Source of the DNA: Nigrospora sphaerica
Lineage: Eukaryota > Ascomycota > Sordariomycetes > Amphisphaeriales > Apiosporaceae
Assembly: GCA_018287875.1 (NCBI GenBank)
Contig: JAGVVL010000009.1
Location: 4,154,001 to 4,218,000 of the forward strand
Direction: 5' to 3'
Length of the DNA stretch: 64,000 nt
Within the stretch, counting starts at the first letter, position 1. Every line of letters starts with the position of its first letter. The position numbers were made by a program, and so were the translations under genes. The notes beneath the pieces were generated by a model. It saw nothing but the letters and a program-made list of their open reading frames with translations, had not been told where the DNA came from and did no database searches. Of the stretch, positions 33,540 through 44,048 are shown piece by piece.

Positions 33540-33893
33540 GGTGAAATCCGGGGCGCGAGCTGCAAGACTCAGCTGCGCCAATTGAGTCCCAGGACTGGCG
33601 GCGACGGTAGAAAGGTAATTGGCGACGGTGGAGGGGGGGAGGACAGGCTGGGGCTGGGCTGGCTGGCTGGCTGGCTGGCAACTGGGGGGGTCAGAGGGAT
33701 ACACGATAACGAATGTTTGCGCGCGCCGGTTCTTTTTTGAATCTAGGTGTGGGCGCGGACGAGCAAGCGGCAAGCAAGCAAAACCGAACGAAACCAAAAC
33801 AAGGGTGCGCGCGCAAGTGGATAGACGAGGGGAGAGGGTGGGTTTAGACGGGAGCCGGGATATCTGTTTCTTTCCATCACACTCTCTCTCCCT

Positions 33894-33931
<38 letters not shown>

Positions 33932-36900
33932 GTGTGTGTCTCCCCTCTCACTCACCGGGGGCTGCAGAGGGGAGGTTGGAGGGAAACAGAGACCGGCATT
34001 GTAGATATAGGTACATACATACAAGGCAGCGTGACCCAACCTAGTGAAAGGGTAAAAGATAGCGATTCCGCCTTCTTTCCGGAGGCGTGGGCGCGGCCGG
34101 TGGTGGCAGTGAAAAGGAGGGGCTAACTCGGCCGGTGTTTACCAGATTCCAATTCGTCGGGAAAGTGCCCGTCAAAACCGCAGCGATGTCGAGCGGCGTG
34201 GACCAGCAATGGCGACGGTTGAGGGCGACAGTGGCAACTGTCGTGATGTTGGTTTTGCCGTGGGATTTTGCCTACATGAGCCCATCGCAGTCAGGTCAGA
34301 CCAGAAGGGCAGACAGACAGGGGCCGTCCAATCCAATGCTGCGATGAGCTCCTCGGCTGCTGCTTCTGCTGCTGTTGCTGCTCACGCTGCACCTTTCGAA
34401 ATGTTGAATCGCCAAAAGCGGGTCGGGACGTGGTCGCGGTGTTAGTGCGACGACCACTACGCATCCGGTACAGCGTGTATACATGGTACAGGTACCGCCG
34501 TGGGTGGGCGGCGGCGGCGGCGGCGGCAAGGGCAGTGGGCGCGATGATGGACGCCTGCAGAATGTCCATTTCTTTCTTGTCCCTCCCATCAAATTTGGTT
34601 ACGCTTGAGGAAGACCCCGACTAGCTCCGACGATCTATCGTCAAGCACAGTACCCAACGAGGTACTTCTTGATGGGAATTGCGGGTACATACAAAATACC
34701 GCCCATTCTCCCTATCTTCGCGTCAAGCACGGAAGCAGTGGCACAGGCACTTGAACCTGGAGCTGGCCGCCCACCCACGCGCCCGGCCCAAGAAGCCCGA
34801 GCAGGGAGCAACAGGCCCGGCCAGAGCCACGATGCCTTAGAGGGATGAGAGACGGAGGGGCCAGACGAGCGGATAGATGGGCTCCATCTCCATTCCAATC
34901 CCCCCAAAGGAAAGGCTACATGGGCTCTGTACCACACGCTGTCCAGCAGATAGTGGTCGGAGCCGGAGCCTATCAATGGTTCAAGCCGTGCCGTAAACTG
35001 CCTGCCCTCGCGGTCGTTGAAATGTCGTGCTCCTCATTCGCTGCCGCGCCGATAGTGGGCGATCCCGCAGTGGTAGAGCGGTGAATGGCAGGCCTCTTCA
35101 TCTCCCCGCAGCCACGGCATGCAAGCAAACAGAAGGCGAATAAGAGAAGAAGAAAAAACCACCCCGGTTCGCCCAGACTGCAAGCCAATGCTTACCTACA
35201 TACCTTTAAATCACCCCCCCGCGCACCCCTATTCGACACCGAATCTCCTTTCGCGTACGCCCGCGTCCAGTCGATACGGCCAAGTTCCTGTCGTGCCGTG
35301 TAATTTCGCATCTACGGGGGCCTCCCACGGAAAAGAAGGGGGGAGGAGGGCCCATACAAGAGGGGTACCTCGCTCGTAGCTGTAGTGGGCGATACAGCTG
35401 GAGTAAAAGGGAGGGTAAAAAAAGTAGAGTTGCATGCAGGGTCCACTGGCTGGTCCAAGTTCAGACCGACCTACCTTCTCTAGTGGGGCCACTAGCATCC
35501 AGCTGAGGTTGCCGTAGCCTCTGGGCTTGACAGTCGCGCCTCGCGATACTCAAAATTCCGTACAGAGCCTAGTTTGGATGTGTGCGCGCGCGTATATATG
35601 CATGTGTACCGAGCAATGGATGTCTTGGGAGTGGCACCCGACCGGCCGAGAGAGAGGGGCAAGGATGGCCGTTGAGAGGAGGGGGTGAATGAGGGGCTGA
35701 GAGAGAAAGTAGATACCTGTTTCTTTGACAGTTTGATGATCGCTTGCCCTGCAACTTGCATGAGGCAACCGTGGCGATAGGTCGTGTACGTAAACGTACC
35801 TTTTCTGCTCGTCTCCTCCGGTTCTTACCGTCTCCGTTTGTACCTTTGCCCTTCCCTTCCACTGCTTGCTTTCCATTCCACGCATGCCGTCGCCCGCGCG
35901 GATATTTCCTCATCATCGGAGCGAAACAGCCAATCCCACCACGTCCTACACAACCACATACACACAGCCTTTCCGTCCGCGCGCGTGTGTGTGCGCGCGC
36001 GCACGCCTATCCATGCAATGCAAATCCGAGGGCAGGGCAAGGGTACGCCACGTGTGCATCATGTCATTGTCCGATCCGGCTGGCGAACCTTGTTGGTGCC
36101 CGGACGCCCTCCTCCAGCTTCGGCCCTTGCTGTCCCGACCCCCCAAAGTGGCCCCCTCAAGCCTAGACGGATGGATGGACGAAATAGCTGTCCAGCACGC
36201 CCTATCGCCCGTGGCTGCACCTACTTCTTCGTGACCCAGGCACCTACTGTCCGGTAGGCAACCACGGTACCGGTGCCTACGCGGCCTGGGCCAGCTCCCG
36301 AGACGGCTGGAAAAGCACGAATATTCGCCGACGAGCTAGACCTTGCCATTGCGGGCTATCCTCATCTACCAGCAACATTATAAGCGGAATCTCCAATGGC
36401 TGTCAAAACTGCCCTACTGGACCCTAGGGGACCACACAGACCACACAAAGGTATGGAAACCCTCCACCTTCCCCTCCCCCTGTTTCGCCTGCTCGGCAAA
36501 CGCCTCCCTTCCGGCGTGGCCGCGGTGTTCTTGGGTCTGGGCGACAGAGACAAGAGAAAGAGAAAGAGCATGGGCCACCCGCCCTCCTCTCATCCATCCA
36601 CCGTAGACGTATCCCTGGATGGGTGAGTGCGCGCGGACACAAGCCGAGCAGGGCTTCGAGGAAACTTGGATTTCCTTTCGCCGGCGCCGAGTCCAAGGGC
36701 CAACAGGACCTCCTGGCCTCGGGACGAGCCGAAAGTATCGACCCTTCGCCCTGCCAGTCCAACCCTCCTCCTCCTTCCCAGCGCGCAAGCCGGGCAGCGG
36801 ACGTCGCGAATCTTGCACCGTCGGACGGGAGAGTAGTATCTTGTACCTGCGCCTGGCCGCCTTTTGCGGATGCACGCAAAGTCACGACGACGGCGGCGAT

Positions 36901-37327
36901 TCGTGACAAGCAACCCCGCACATAACCTTGAACCCGGGGCCTGCTTTAACGCCGGTTGTCCGTTCCGGCCTGCATGTAATGTGTGGCCCTAGTATCCGTA
37001 TACGACCGATACAGCCCGTCGATCTTGGATGCTTTTTAGGTCCCACGCCCGGCCGAGAACTCCCTAGTCTTTTCTTGCCCTTCCTCGGGGGAGACTCCTC
37101 TAACGCAAAAAACCCGAGTCAGCCAGCCATGGGTGCTTAAGCTTCACGAGGAACATTGGCGACAAGGGCTTCGCACAACTTGTAGTCATTCGCCTATCTG
37201 ATTATCCATCGGCTCGTCCCGTCCACGGCGTACTTCCTCTCCCTTCCCCCTTCCCCTATCTTCCCACTACCCTCAACCCCAACCCCCCCCTCCCTCCGGG
37301 CTTTATCTTCCTCCCCGTCCGCTCCTT
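33540..37327. other. Long gene-free stretch
   Basis: About 3.8 kb between the LAG1 start and the secreted-protein gene. It holds a CT/TCCC microsatellite (33882-33939), CTG-type runs near 34350-34390, and alternating CG/GT tracts near 35580 and 35980-36005. Several frames are open near 36400-36920, but all in GC-rich sequence and unlike any family. No gene is supported. Confidence 0.4.
33882..33939. repeat. (CT)n / (TCCC)n microsatellite
   Basis: A pyrimidine-only tract of CT and CCCT units ends in a short GT run. It lies about 340 bp upstream of the LAG1 start codon, so it may be in the promoter or leader. Confidence 0.9.
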
Positions 37328-37921
37328 TCAGTGGGTGGGAAAGGTCAGCAGCGGGCTGATGCCAAACCAGGTGGGGCCGACGTAGCGCTCGGTGACGACG
37401 CTGCCGCCGTTGTCGCGGGCAATGTCCTCGGGCTTGACGAGGTGCGAACCCGTCTGGTTGAAGCCGGCGCCGGGCGTCGCCCACATGATGGTGACGACAT
37501 GGGCGCCGCCGTCGCGCGCTTCGAAGGCCCACGAGAAGGCCGCGTCGTCGCATGCCCGCAGCCCCACCTCGGGCAGCGTGTTAGGCCCCGTCACCGTGGC
37601 CCGGCACTGCACCCGGTACGGCGTCGCATTGGTCGAGACGTGGAAGTCGAAACTGCGCCGGGGAGGATCCGTTAGTACCCAAAAGGGCTTGGGGTGGGAA
37701 AGAAAAGGAGCGAGAGAAAGGGAGGCGATGGGAGAGAAGGGGGGGAGAAGGAGAAGGAAGCGGGAAAGGAAAGAAACTCACAAGCACTGCGATCCATGGG
37801 GCTGGCAGCTCGCCGTAAAGTCGCCAATCTCAAACTCGGTCGCGCCGGTCTGGGGCGGGGCCACTGCGGCGCCCGAGACGGCCGAGGCGAGGATGAGCGG
37901 GAGGGCGGCGATGGTCTTCAT
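37328..37921 (-). CDS. Small secreted Cys protein, possibly AltA1-like fold
   Basis: complement(join(37328..37652, 37782..37921)), 154 aa. The signal peptide MKTIAALPLILASAVSGAA has a likely cut near residue 18-20. The mature domain starts FEIGDFTASCQPHGSQC, with two nearby Cys, and the splice gives FFDFHVS. It continues YRVQCRATVTG and GLRACDDAAFSWAF and ends GPTWFGISPLLTFPTH. The four Cys and the alternating beta-strand pattern resemble a widespread family of small secreted fungal proteins often described as AltA1-like. That link is from pattern only. One N-glycosylation site (NQTG) is visible. The 129-bp intron (GTGAGT...GCAG) keeps phase. The function is unknown; relatives are extracellular and sometimes expressed on hosts or substrates. 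Confidence 0.8.
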
Positions 37922-40290
37922 GGCGGCGGCGGTGGCGCTTGTGGTATCGACAAGGGGCGGCGAAAGTGAAGGGATGCGAGGCGAGGGTTTTCTGGCTGGC
38001 TTTGCTGCTAGCTTTGTCGCGGATGCTTGTGTTTATGCGTGGCGGATGCTGTTCAACTTCCCCCCCCTTCGACATTCCTACCGCCCTTTATATATACGCA
38101 GAACATGTCGCCCTCGTTCCTCGTTACTCATCGTCAGGCGGCAACCTGGCCCGCTCCCATGGGCGAGGCACCACGCCTTGACGATGATGCCGGCCTGCCC
38201 CGGGACGCCCAGCCTCGTCCCTCGTGTTTGTCCGCCGTGGCCTTCGTAACATACGAGCCCCTTCCCACGCGGCCTTGGCCGTCCATCGCGAGCGGTCTCG
38301 TAGACGATGCTACCTTGGACCGGAGCGCGCGCTGCGGCTGCTGCTGGAGGCATCTCGTTGGTCAGTTACTGCGCTGGCTGCGTTCCGTGGGCGATTAGTC
38401 ACCGTCGTACATTAGCCGCGCTCGGCCTGGGGTTCGCGGCCGGTGGGCCCCCCCGTCATTTGTCATGATGCCTTTGTAGGTCGTCTAAAATAGAATCTCG
38501 TGTTACCAACACCTTACCATATCTTGGGCTTCCCATTTCCCTGGGTCGCCCCGGGCGACACAGCCCTTCCTGTTGGAGAGCGGTCGCGCTTCCCGGAGAC
38601 GGCCCACCTTCGGCGTTAAGGGGCAGGTGGGATTGTGACGTGCCTTTTGCCGCCACCCGACGGACAGGCTACGCTGGCCCTGTCGTAATGGGCCGTGGGT
38701 GAACTGGGCCATATGGAACGTTACGCGGCGGGAAAACGTCGTCTGCTGCCGACGGGCCTTCGCGAGAACATTATGAAGGGGCGTGTGACCCCTGCGTATT
38801 GCCGGTACCCGACAGGAGAGCGTGCTGTACCACCTGCCAGAGAAAGCCGCGCCTCACGCAAGCAGGGCACGAGAAAAGACCGGGCCTCGTAAACCGCCTC
38901 ATCCAAACCGTGCGGTTCGCCGTCCGCGCAGGCTCGCCTGCCCGGAATCCCCAGGACCCCCGTACGGTGCTAGGTTCCGCCTCCGCCGCAGGAGTAACGT
39001 GTCCCTGGCGAAGCCGACACGGGGGCCAGTACGGCCCACGGAAGGGCCCTCGGTAGACGAAATAAGTATAACGTGGCGTGTTCAGGGCGACTCGAACGTG
39101 CCGCCGGGTGGTTCCCACCGTACGGCGGCGGGAAGGCGAACGTTACCTAGCCGACCAGCAGGACTCTGCAGCATTTGTGGGAATCGTTCCAGGGGTGAAG
39201 GCTCTGTCCACCCTGATAAAAATTGTACGCGGAAGGCTTCCTGTTTACGAGCCGTCCGGGTGCGCCGTGACTGCCGGCCGAAGACGGCGCCCAACCACGC
39301 GACGCGGGAGACGAGACCGCTCGGGCAGCTCACCGACGCCCGTTTATCCGTAGCCTCTGAGGGGCGTCCCGGAGGCCCAGCTGTACACTATCTCCCCCAG
39401 GCCGAAGGGCCGGCTGCGGTGGATGGCGCGCCGGTCTTTGGATAATTGTTCGTAGAGCGTTACCGCCGCGTCCGCGAGCGAGAGGACGCCCCGCAGCCCT
39501 GGACAGGGCGAGCCGCCATTCCACCCCTCCCTAGGTGGCTGGGCGTCCGGCGGCCGGTGGGCGGCGAGATCCTGCCACGGATACTACAGGCGTTCGAGCG
39601 CTGGACAGACCTCGAGCGGGTCGGAGCGGTCGTCGGCAGCTGCGAGCGGCACGGCTCCCAGCGGCCGGCGGGGCGGCTCCGGGGCGGCTCCGGGGCTCCG
39701 TGTCTGGGATCCCACGGCGCTCCGCATCGGGCTGTCTTGGGCGGCGACCCGCGAGGTCATCGGCCCTCGAGCCGCCGCCCTCGGATGGAGGGCGGGACAC
39801 GGAGCCGGGCAAGACCGCCCACGAGGGTACATGGGCGACCGACGGCGAGCAATCCGGGACGGCACTTGATGGACTGCCGACTGATGGCGGGTTCTGGATA
39901 GCGGTATTCGCAGCCAAACCGCCCGGCGTTCATCAGTCGTACTCCCCGACCAGCGGCTCCTTGTGCTGGAGATCGAACTCGGAATGGTCGGCTCCTAGGG
40001 AGGAGATGTTAATAATTGTAGAGCCAAGATGGCCGTCGCGCTGTGCCTTTAGGCTGCCGCCCCCTACAATACAAACTCCGCATCGCATAGCCATACACAC
40101 ATGCCCAAAGCAAATTCACAACTTAATACTTCACTTGAAGGACAAGATTCATCATTTCCGTAGAATAGTGCTGTTTATCAAGACTTTTATCTTAAAATAA
40201 ATAAATAAAGAGAGGTGACACGAAAATTCTACAATACAAAATTCCATATCAATATTTGTATAGATAAGCGGCGATCTCTCAACAACGACA
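37922..40290. other. Gene-free stretch including an odd GC-rich block
   Basis: About 2.4 kb upstream of tRNA-Ala. The first 700 bases are promoter and ordinary intergenic sequence. The block at 38640-40015 is described separately. The last 270 bases are AT-rich and end in a TAAATAAATAAA run at about 40195-40210. Confidence 0.4.
38640..40015. other. GC-rich block of unknown nature, perhaps a transposon remnant
   Basis: About 1.4 kb that is CpG-rich and has several overlapping open frames on both strands, none resembling a known protein. It contains a short internal repeat (GGGGCGGCTCC twice near 39680-39705). It is bounded on the right by AT-rich DNA directly upstream of a tRNA gene. I saw no terminal repeats, no reverse transcriptase and no transposase motif. 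It could be the 5' leader or a non-coding remnant of a retroelement, or simply unusual intergenic sequence. Confidence 0.3.
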
Positions 40291-40388
40291 GGGGATGTGG
40301 TCTAGTGGTATGACTTTCGCTTTGCATAGTGTTTATCACTCTTGTGCAAACTTGTGAACGGTCTGGGGTTCGATCCCCCACTTCTCCA
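40291..40388 (+). tRNA. tRNA-Ala (anticodon TGC) with 26-nt intron
   Basis: The acceptor stem is GGGGATG with CTTCTCC, and the discriminator is A40388. Pair 3-70 is G-U, the alanine identity element. Pair 6-67 is a T-T mismatch. The anticodon stem TTCGC (40316-40320) pairs with GTGAA (40354-40358). The loop TTTGCA plus T sets the anticodon as TGC. An intron of about 26 nt (40327-40352) sits one base 3' of the anticodon, the canonical position cut by the tRNA splicing endonuclease. The A box (TGGTCTAGTGG) and B box (GGTTCGATCCC) are good. Reading the loop one base differently would give a Gln anticodon but put C at position 37, which is unlikely. Confidence 0.88.
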
Positions 40389-41377
40389 ACTGTTCAGAGG
40401 TTCTCTACGTGTGAACTCCTTTTTGCCTGTTTTGCTGCATGTCGTCACATTGATTCTATCTAATGTGCCTGCTAAAGGCCTGACTGAGAGTGCTGGTACT
40501 CGATCGATCGCCTGTTGCTCTTCTGGTGACGACGCCCCTTTCTTCTTTTGTTGAGTTCTATCCATATGTGCTCCTTTTATTTCCACATATCTCAGCTCAG
40601 TTCGAAAAGTCTATCATTCTACCAATCTTCGTCCATGCCTCACTCTGTCCCTCCCACCCCGTACAGGTATCCCGATCCGGCTGGTGCTGCTCACCCTGCT
40701 TTGCCATCTCGCCTCGGTGCCCGCCGCTTGGCCGACCAGCCTATTTCGCTCCTCCACGGCTTTGGAAAAACCGAAGAGGGTTGCCGGCCTGCCGACGAGC
40801 CGTCTGTTCCACTCGCATGGCGCAATTGATTTGTCGTTGCGAGGGCGGGCCACGGCGTGGGCGTATGGAGTTCTCTCCTGTACGTGAATGGGCTCGCTGC
40901 TGTTGATCCCTTCCCCCCATCCGCCAGCCTTGTGGATCCGGGCCGCGAGCCTGCAGGTTTCCTGCTTCCCGTCGTAGACGGTCACGTCCGCTGGGTAAGA
41001 CATCCGCGACGGCACCTATACATGCGCAGACAGTTGTAGCTAGGTAAGTAGGAAGCTTGATTCACCAACGTGCTGAATCATTAGCATCTTTTGTGGCTGG
41101 ACTACCGAGGGTGAGAGAGCAAGCCTGCTTCATGTAACAACCTGTACTGGTTTGGCTTAATCGAAACTGCATTTAGAAAACACCCGTTTCCCCCACAATT
41201 CTGCCATGGCATTACTGCTATGGCACCTAGTCCTATCGAGAGAGGCTATGTAGACCGACGTCCAAGAGGGAAGCAAGCAAGCGAAACAGTATTCCATGTG
41301 ATATCCATTCTCCAACCAGCCTTGGTTTCGCACTTTACTTCTTCCCTTCCTCCACCTTGCAAACCTGCCCCCGTCGT
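40389..41377. other. Gene-free stretch between tRNA-Ala and BI-1 family gene
   Basis: About 1 kb with no recognised coding or RNA gene. It is thymine-rich directly after the tRNA (CTTTTTG near 40420), which may serve as Pol III terminator. The right end is 3' UTR of the BAX-inhibitor family gene. Confidence 0.4.
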
Positions 41378-42306
41378 TTAGTTGTTCTGTTGGCTGTTGA
41401 GGATGCGCAGGATGGCGAGGAAGAGGTTGATAATGTCGAGGTACAGGCTGATGGCGGCGGCGATCTCCTCCTCGACGTGGTGGTGGCGCATGATGAGCTG
41501 CGTGTCGACGAGGATGTAGCCCGAGAAGATAAGGGCGGCGAGGCCGCCGTAGATGAGCTCGGCGGTGCTGCTGTAGGGGAAGAAAGCGGCCATGAAGCCG
41601 AACAGGATGAGCCCCCAGAGGCCGCCGAACAGGTACGGCATCCACGAGGTGAAGTCGTACTTGGTCTGGCAGGCGAACAGCGTCAGGAAGGCGAAAATGC
41701 CGCCCGTGAGGATCACGGCGTTGAGCACGATGGACGTCTTGTAGAAGGACACGATGACCGACACCGAGTAGGCCTCGAGCACCGTGAAGCCCGTCAGGAA
41801 CAGCAGGTTCGTCGGGTACGACTTGCGCTTCCAGTAGGTGAGGAGCATGAAACCGATGGCGCCGAACAACTACGCGGGCGGCGAGCGACGACGTCAGCCA
41901 AAGCCGGGGGAGGAGAGGCGGGATAGGAGACGGACGGGGGGACGAGGGGAATTTCACGTACCGAGACGAAAACCAGAGCCGGGTGGCCCTGAATCCAGGC
42001 CTTGTAGCTGTCGCTGAAGAAGCTGAGGGAGCTGACGAGGGCCGTGACGAGCAGCTGGGCCGTCAGGATGGTGTAGACCTTGCGGATGAACTGGTTGCGG
42101 ATGTCGACGGTGGCCTCGGCGACGGAGCCGCCGAACTTGAAGTCGTCGGGCACGTTGTCCTCGCTGCTGCGCGGGGCGCCGCCAAAGAGGCCGGCCGAGT
42201 CGGCGTGCGACGCATCCTCGGCCTGGTACGACGGCGGCGCGTTGGCCCAGGTGCCCTCGTCGGGGTCCTGTGTAGGCGCGGCCTGGTATTTGGTGGTGGT
42301 GGCCAT
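41378..42306 (-). CDS. BAX inhibitor-1 / TMBIM family membrane protein
   Basis: complement(join(41378..41869, 41962..42306)), 278 aa. The cytosolic head (1-80) is Pro/Ser/Asp-rich (PPSYQAEDASHADSAGLFGG). FIRKVYTILTAQLLVTALVS then opens a chain of seven hydrophobic spans, including AIGFMLLTYW, NLLFLTGFTVLEAYSVSVIV, VILTGGIFAFLTLFACQTKY, YLFGGLWGLILFGFMAAFF and ELIYGGLAALIFSGYILVDT. The hallmark DTQLIM plus YLDIINLFLAILRILN ending is that of the BI-1 (UPF0005) family. Such proteins act in ER, vacuole or Golgi membranes as pH-sensitive Ca2+ leak channels and modulate cell death; in yeast the relative is Bxi1/Ybh3. The single 92-bp intron (GTACGT...GTAG) is in phase 0. All spans are intact. Confidence 0.93.
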
Positions 42307-44048
42307 GGCGTCGTGTCGCTGTCGGTTCTACGAGTGTCGCGGCGCGGAACACGGGGTGACGGGGAGTTGGATGTGTGTGTGTGTGTGGCAAAGGGAAAGA
42401 AAAGGGAGGTAGGTTGCAGCGAAATGAACGAGGCGTAAGCGACACCTGGGTTGACCTAAAGGCGATGATGATGGAAGGTCAGCAAAAGCGCTCCACGGCG
42501 TAAAGGTGAACGTGGGGAAGAAGGCGCGGATCAGTCTGGAGCCTACCGAACCTTGTTCAACGTGACGCAGGGCGATGGATCCTTTGGGTCTGCAGGAGAG
42601 ATGGGCTTCTACGAAGTACCACTATCCGTACGGGTCATTCCCCTCCCTCTTTCTCTTCCGCTCTGCCCGTCATTCGGGTCACCATCACTGGAATGGGTCT
42701 TTCTGGAAGGCCCCAGCTGCGGCGCCCTCGACTAAGGCCTCTTCCCATTGGCCGCATTTCATCCCCCAAGAGTTCGCGACTTTGGGCACTAAGCCATAAA
42801 CGGCCCCTTCACGCGCTATGTGGGTGACAGACCACGGAGCAAACCGATACAGCCAGAGTCGTACTGACTTGAACCCGTGGAAACAGCTCGTAGCTTTCCG
42901 GCAAGGTGGTGAGCAAGGCTTCCGTCTTCAATCAACCCTCACGGTGCCGGCCTGTCAACCTCAAGCTTTGCGTTGGCTTTTTCACGAGACTTGTACGTAC
43001 GTGCTCAGCCTTGCTTACAGGCGAACGCTTTCTTGTTGTTGAGCACCAGCCCAGCGCCATCCGACTCCGTGCTGCCCACATATGCTACCCGCCAGGCCGC
43101 CACTGTTGTTCTGTTTAGGCTGTCCTGGAGGATTACTTTGGATACCCCGTGTATCGGCCCGTCCAGTTGGAGCACAACGGCTTGACTGCTCTGTACCCCA
43201 TACACCTTACGTGTTGCAGTGTTTCGCCCGGCCCCGTGACTCCTATCAAGATGGTGCCCTGCCTCGCCTGTGCTCCTTGCGGGAAACCCGTAAAGTAGCT
43301 GAGGGGCTCGCCATGTCAAGCCACAGCAGCCACCCAAGTGTAAGCGGCATGGACAAACACCCACACACACACACACACGCACACACGCACACACTCTCTC
43401 TATATATATCTCTCTCTCTCTCTCTGCCCCTCTCTCCCTTTCTCTCTATACAGGCCCCACCGCGAATCACAGCTCGCCAGTCACGCAAGCATGGAACCAC
43501 GCCAACTACTCGAATATCTGCATTAGAAGGCCACTAGTACTAGGAAAAGCTCAAGGCGTCAGACCTTGAGCAGAAGGGGTAGTAAAACGAGACAAGGTCA
43601 AGTCTTTCTCAAAGGCTACATCAAACAATCGGGAATATTCCTCCTCCGGTCTCTCATACGCATCGTCGTAAACAAAGTGTTGTAGGGGGTGACGTCTGCT
43701 CGTATGGAAAAAATCAGGGGCCTCTGCCCGCCCACCCGCCTGGCCTGCTCCGCCGAGGCCCATGCCCGTCCCCTATTCGCCCACCAGTCGTGACAGAAAC
43801 AGTCTCTGGCAGTCCGTCCGCCTAATGGAGCCGCCTGCCGCCAGCGCGCGAAAGACATTAATGGGCCCCGGCGTATAATAAGCTTCCGCGTCTCGTGTCC
43901 GCTGACTGCATGTGCCTCCGTCCTTTAACGTAAACGTGGGAAGACATGGGGGATATCACAACATCCAACGCCCGCAATTCGTACTTTTGTCTGGCCGCCA
44001 TTACACCAGAACATAGTCGTAAGGTAAGACTCGTAGACGCGTGGTCGC
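42307..44048. other. Gene-free stretch with a microsatellite
   Basis: About 1.7 kb between the BI-1 gene start and the septin 3' end. A CA/CT/TA simple-sequence tract lies at 43358-43448. No coding or RNA gene is recognised. Confidence 0.4.
43358..43448. repeat. Compound (CA)n-(CT)n-(TA)n-(CT)n microsatellite
   Basis: An uninterrupted series of CA, CT, TA and again CT dinucleotide runs. Such tracts vary in length between strains. Confidence 0.9.

Noticed and set aside
33540..33797. Upstream in-frame extension of the ceramide synthase
   Set aside because: The frame stays open to an ATG at 33797, but the extension is Gln/Pro/Ala low complexity (QPASQPAQPQP) coded by a CAGC-type repeat. The MGDSMPRAA start fits the family better.
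35058..35110. Short stretch CCCGCAGTGGTAGAGCGGTGAATGG that looks like a tRNA D-arm/A-box
   Set aside because: No matching acceptor stem, anticodon arm or B-box follows, so it is not a tRNA.
36414..36921. Three overlapping long frames on the minus strand
   Set aside because: Open frames in several phases at once are expected in GC-rich DNA. None resembles a family, and all are full of Arg/Gly/Pro.
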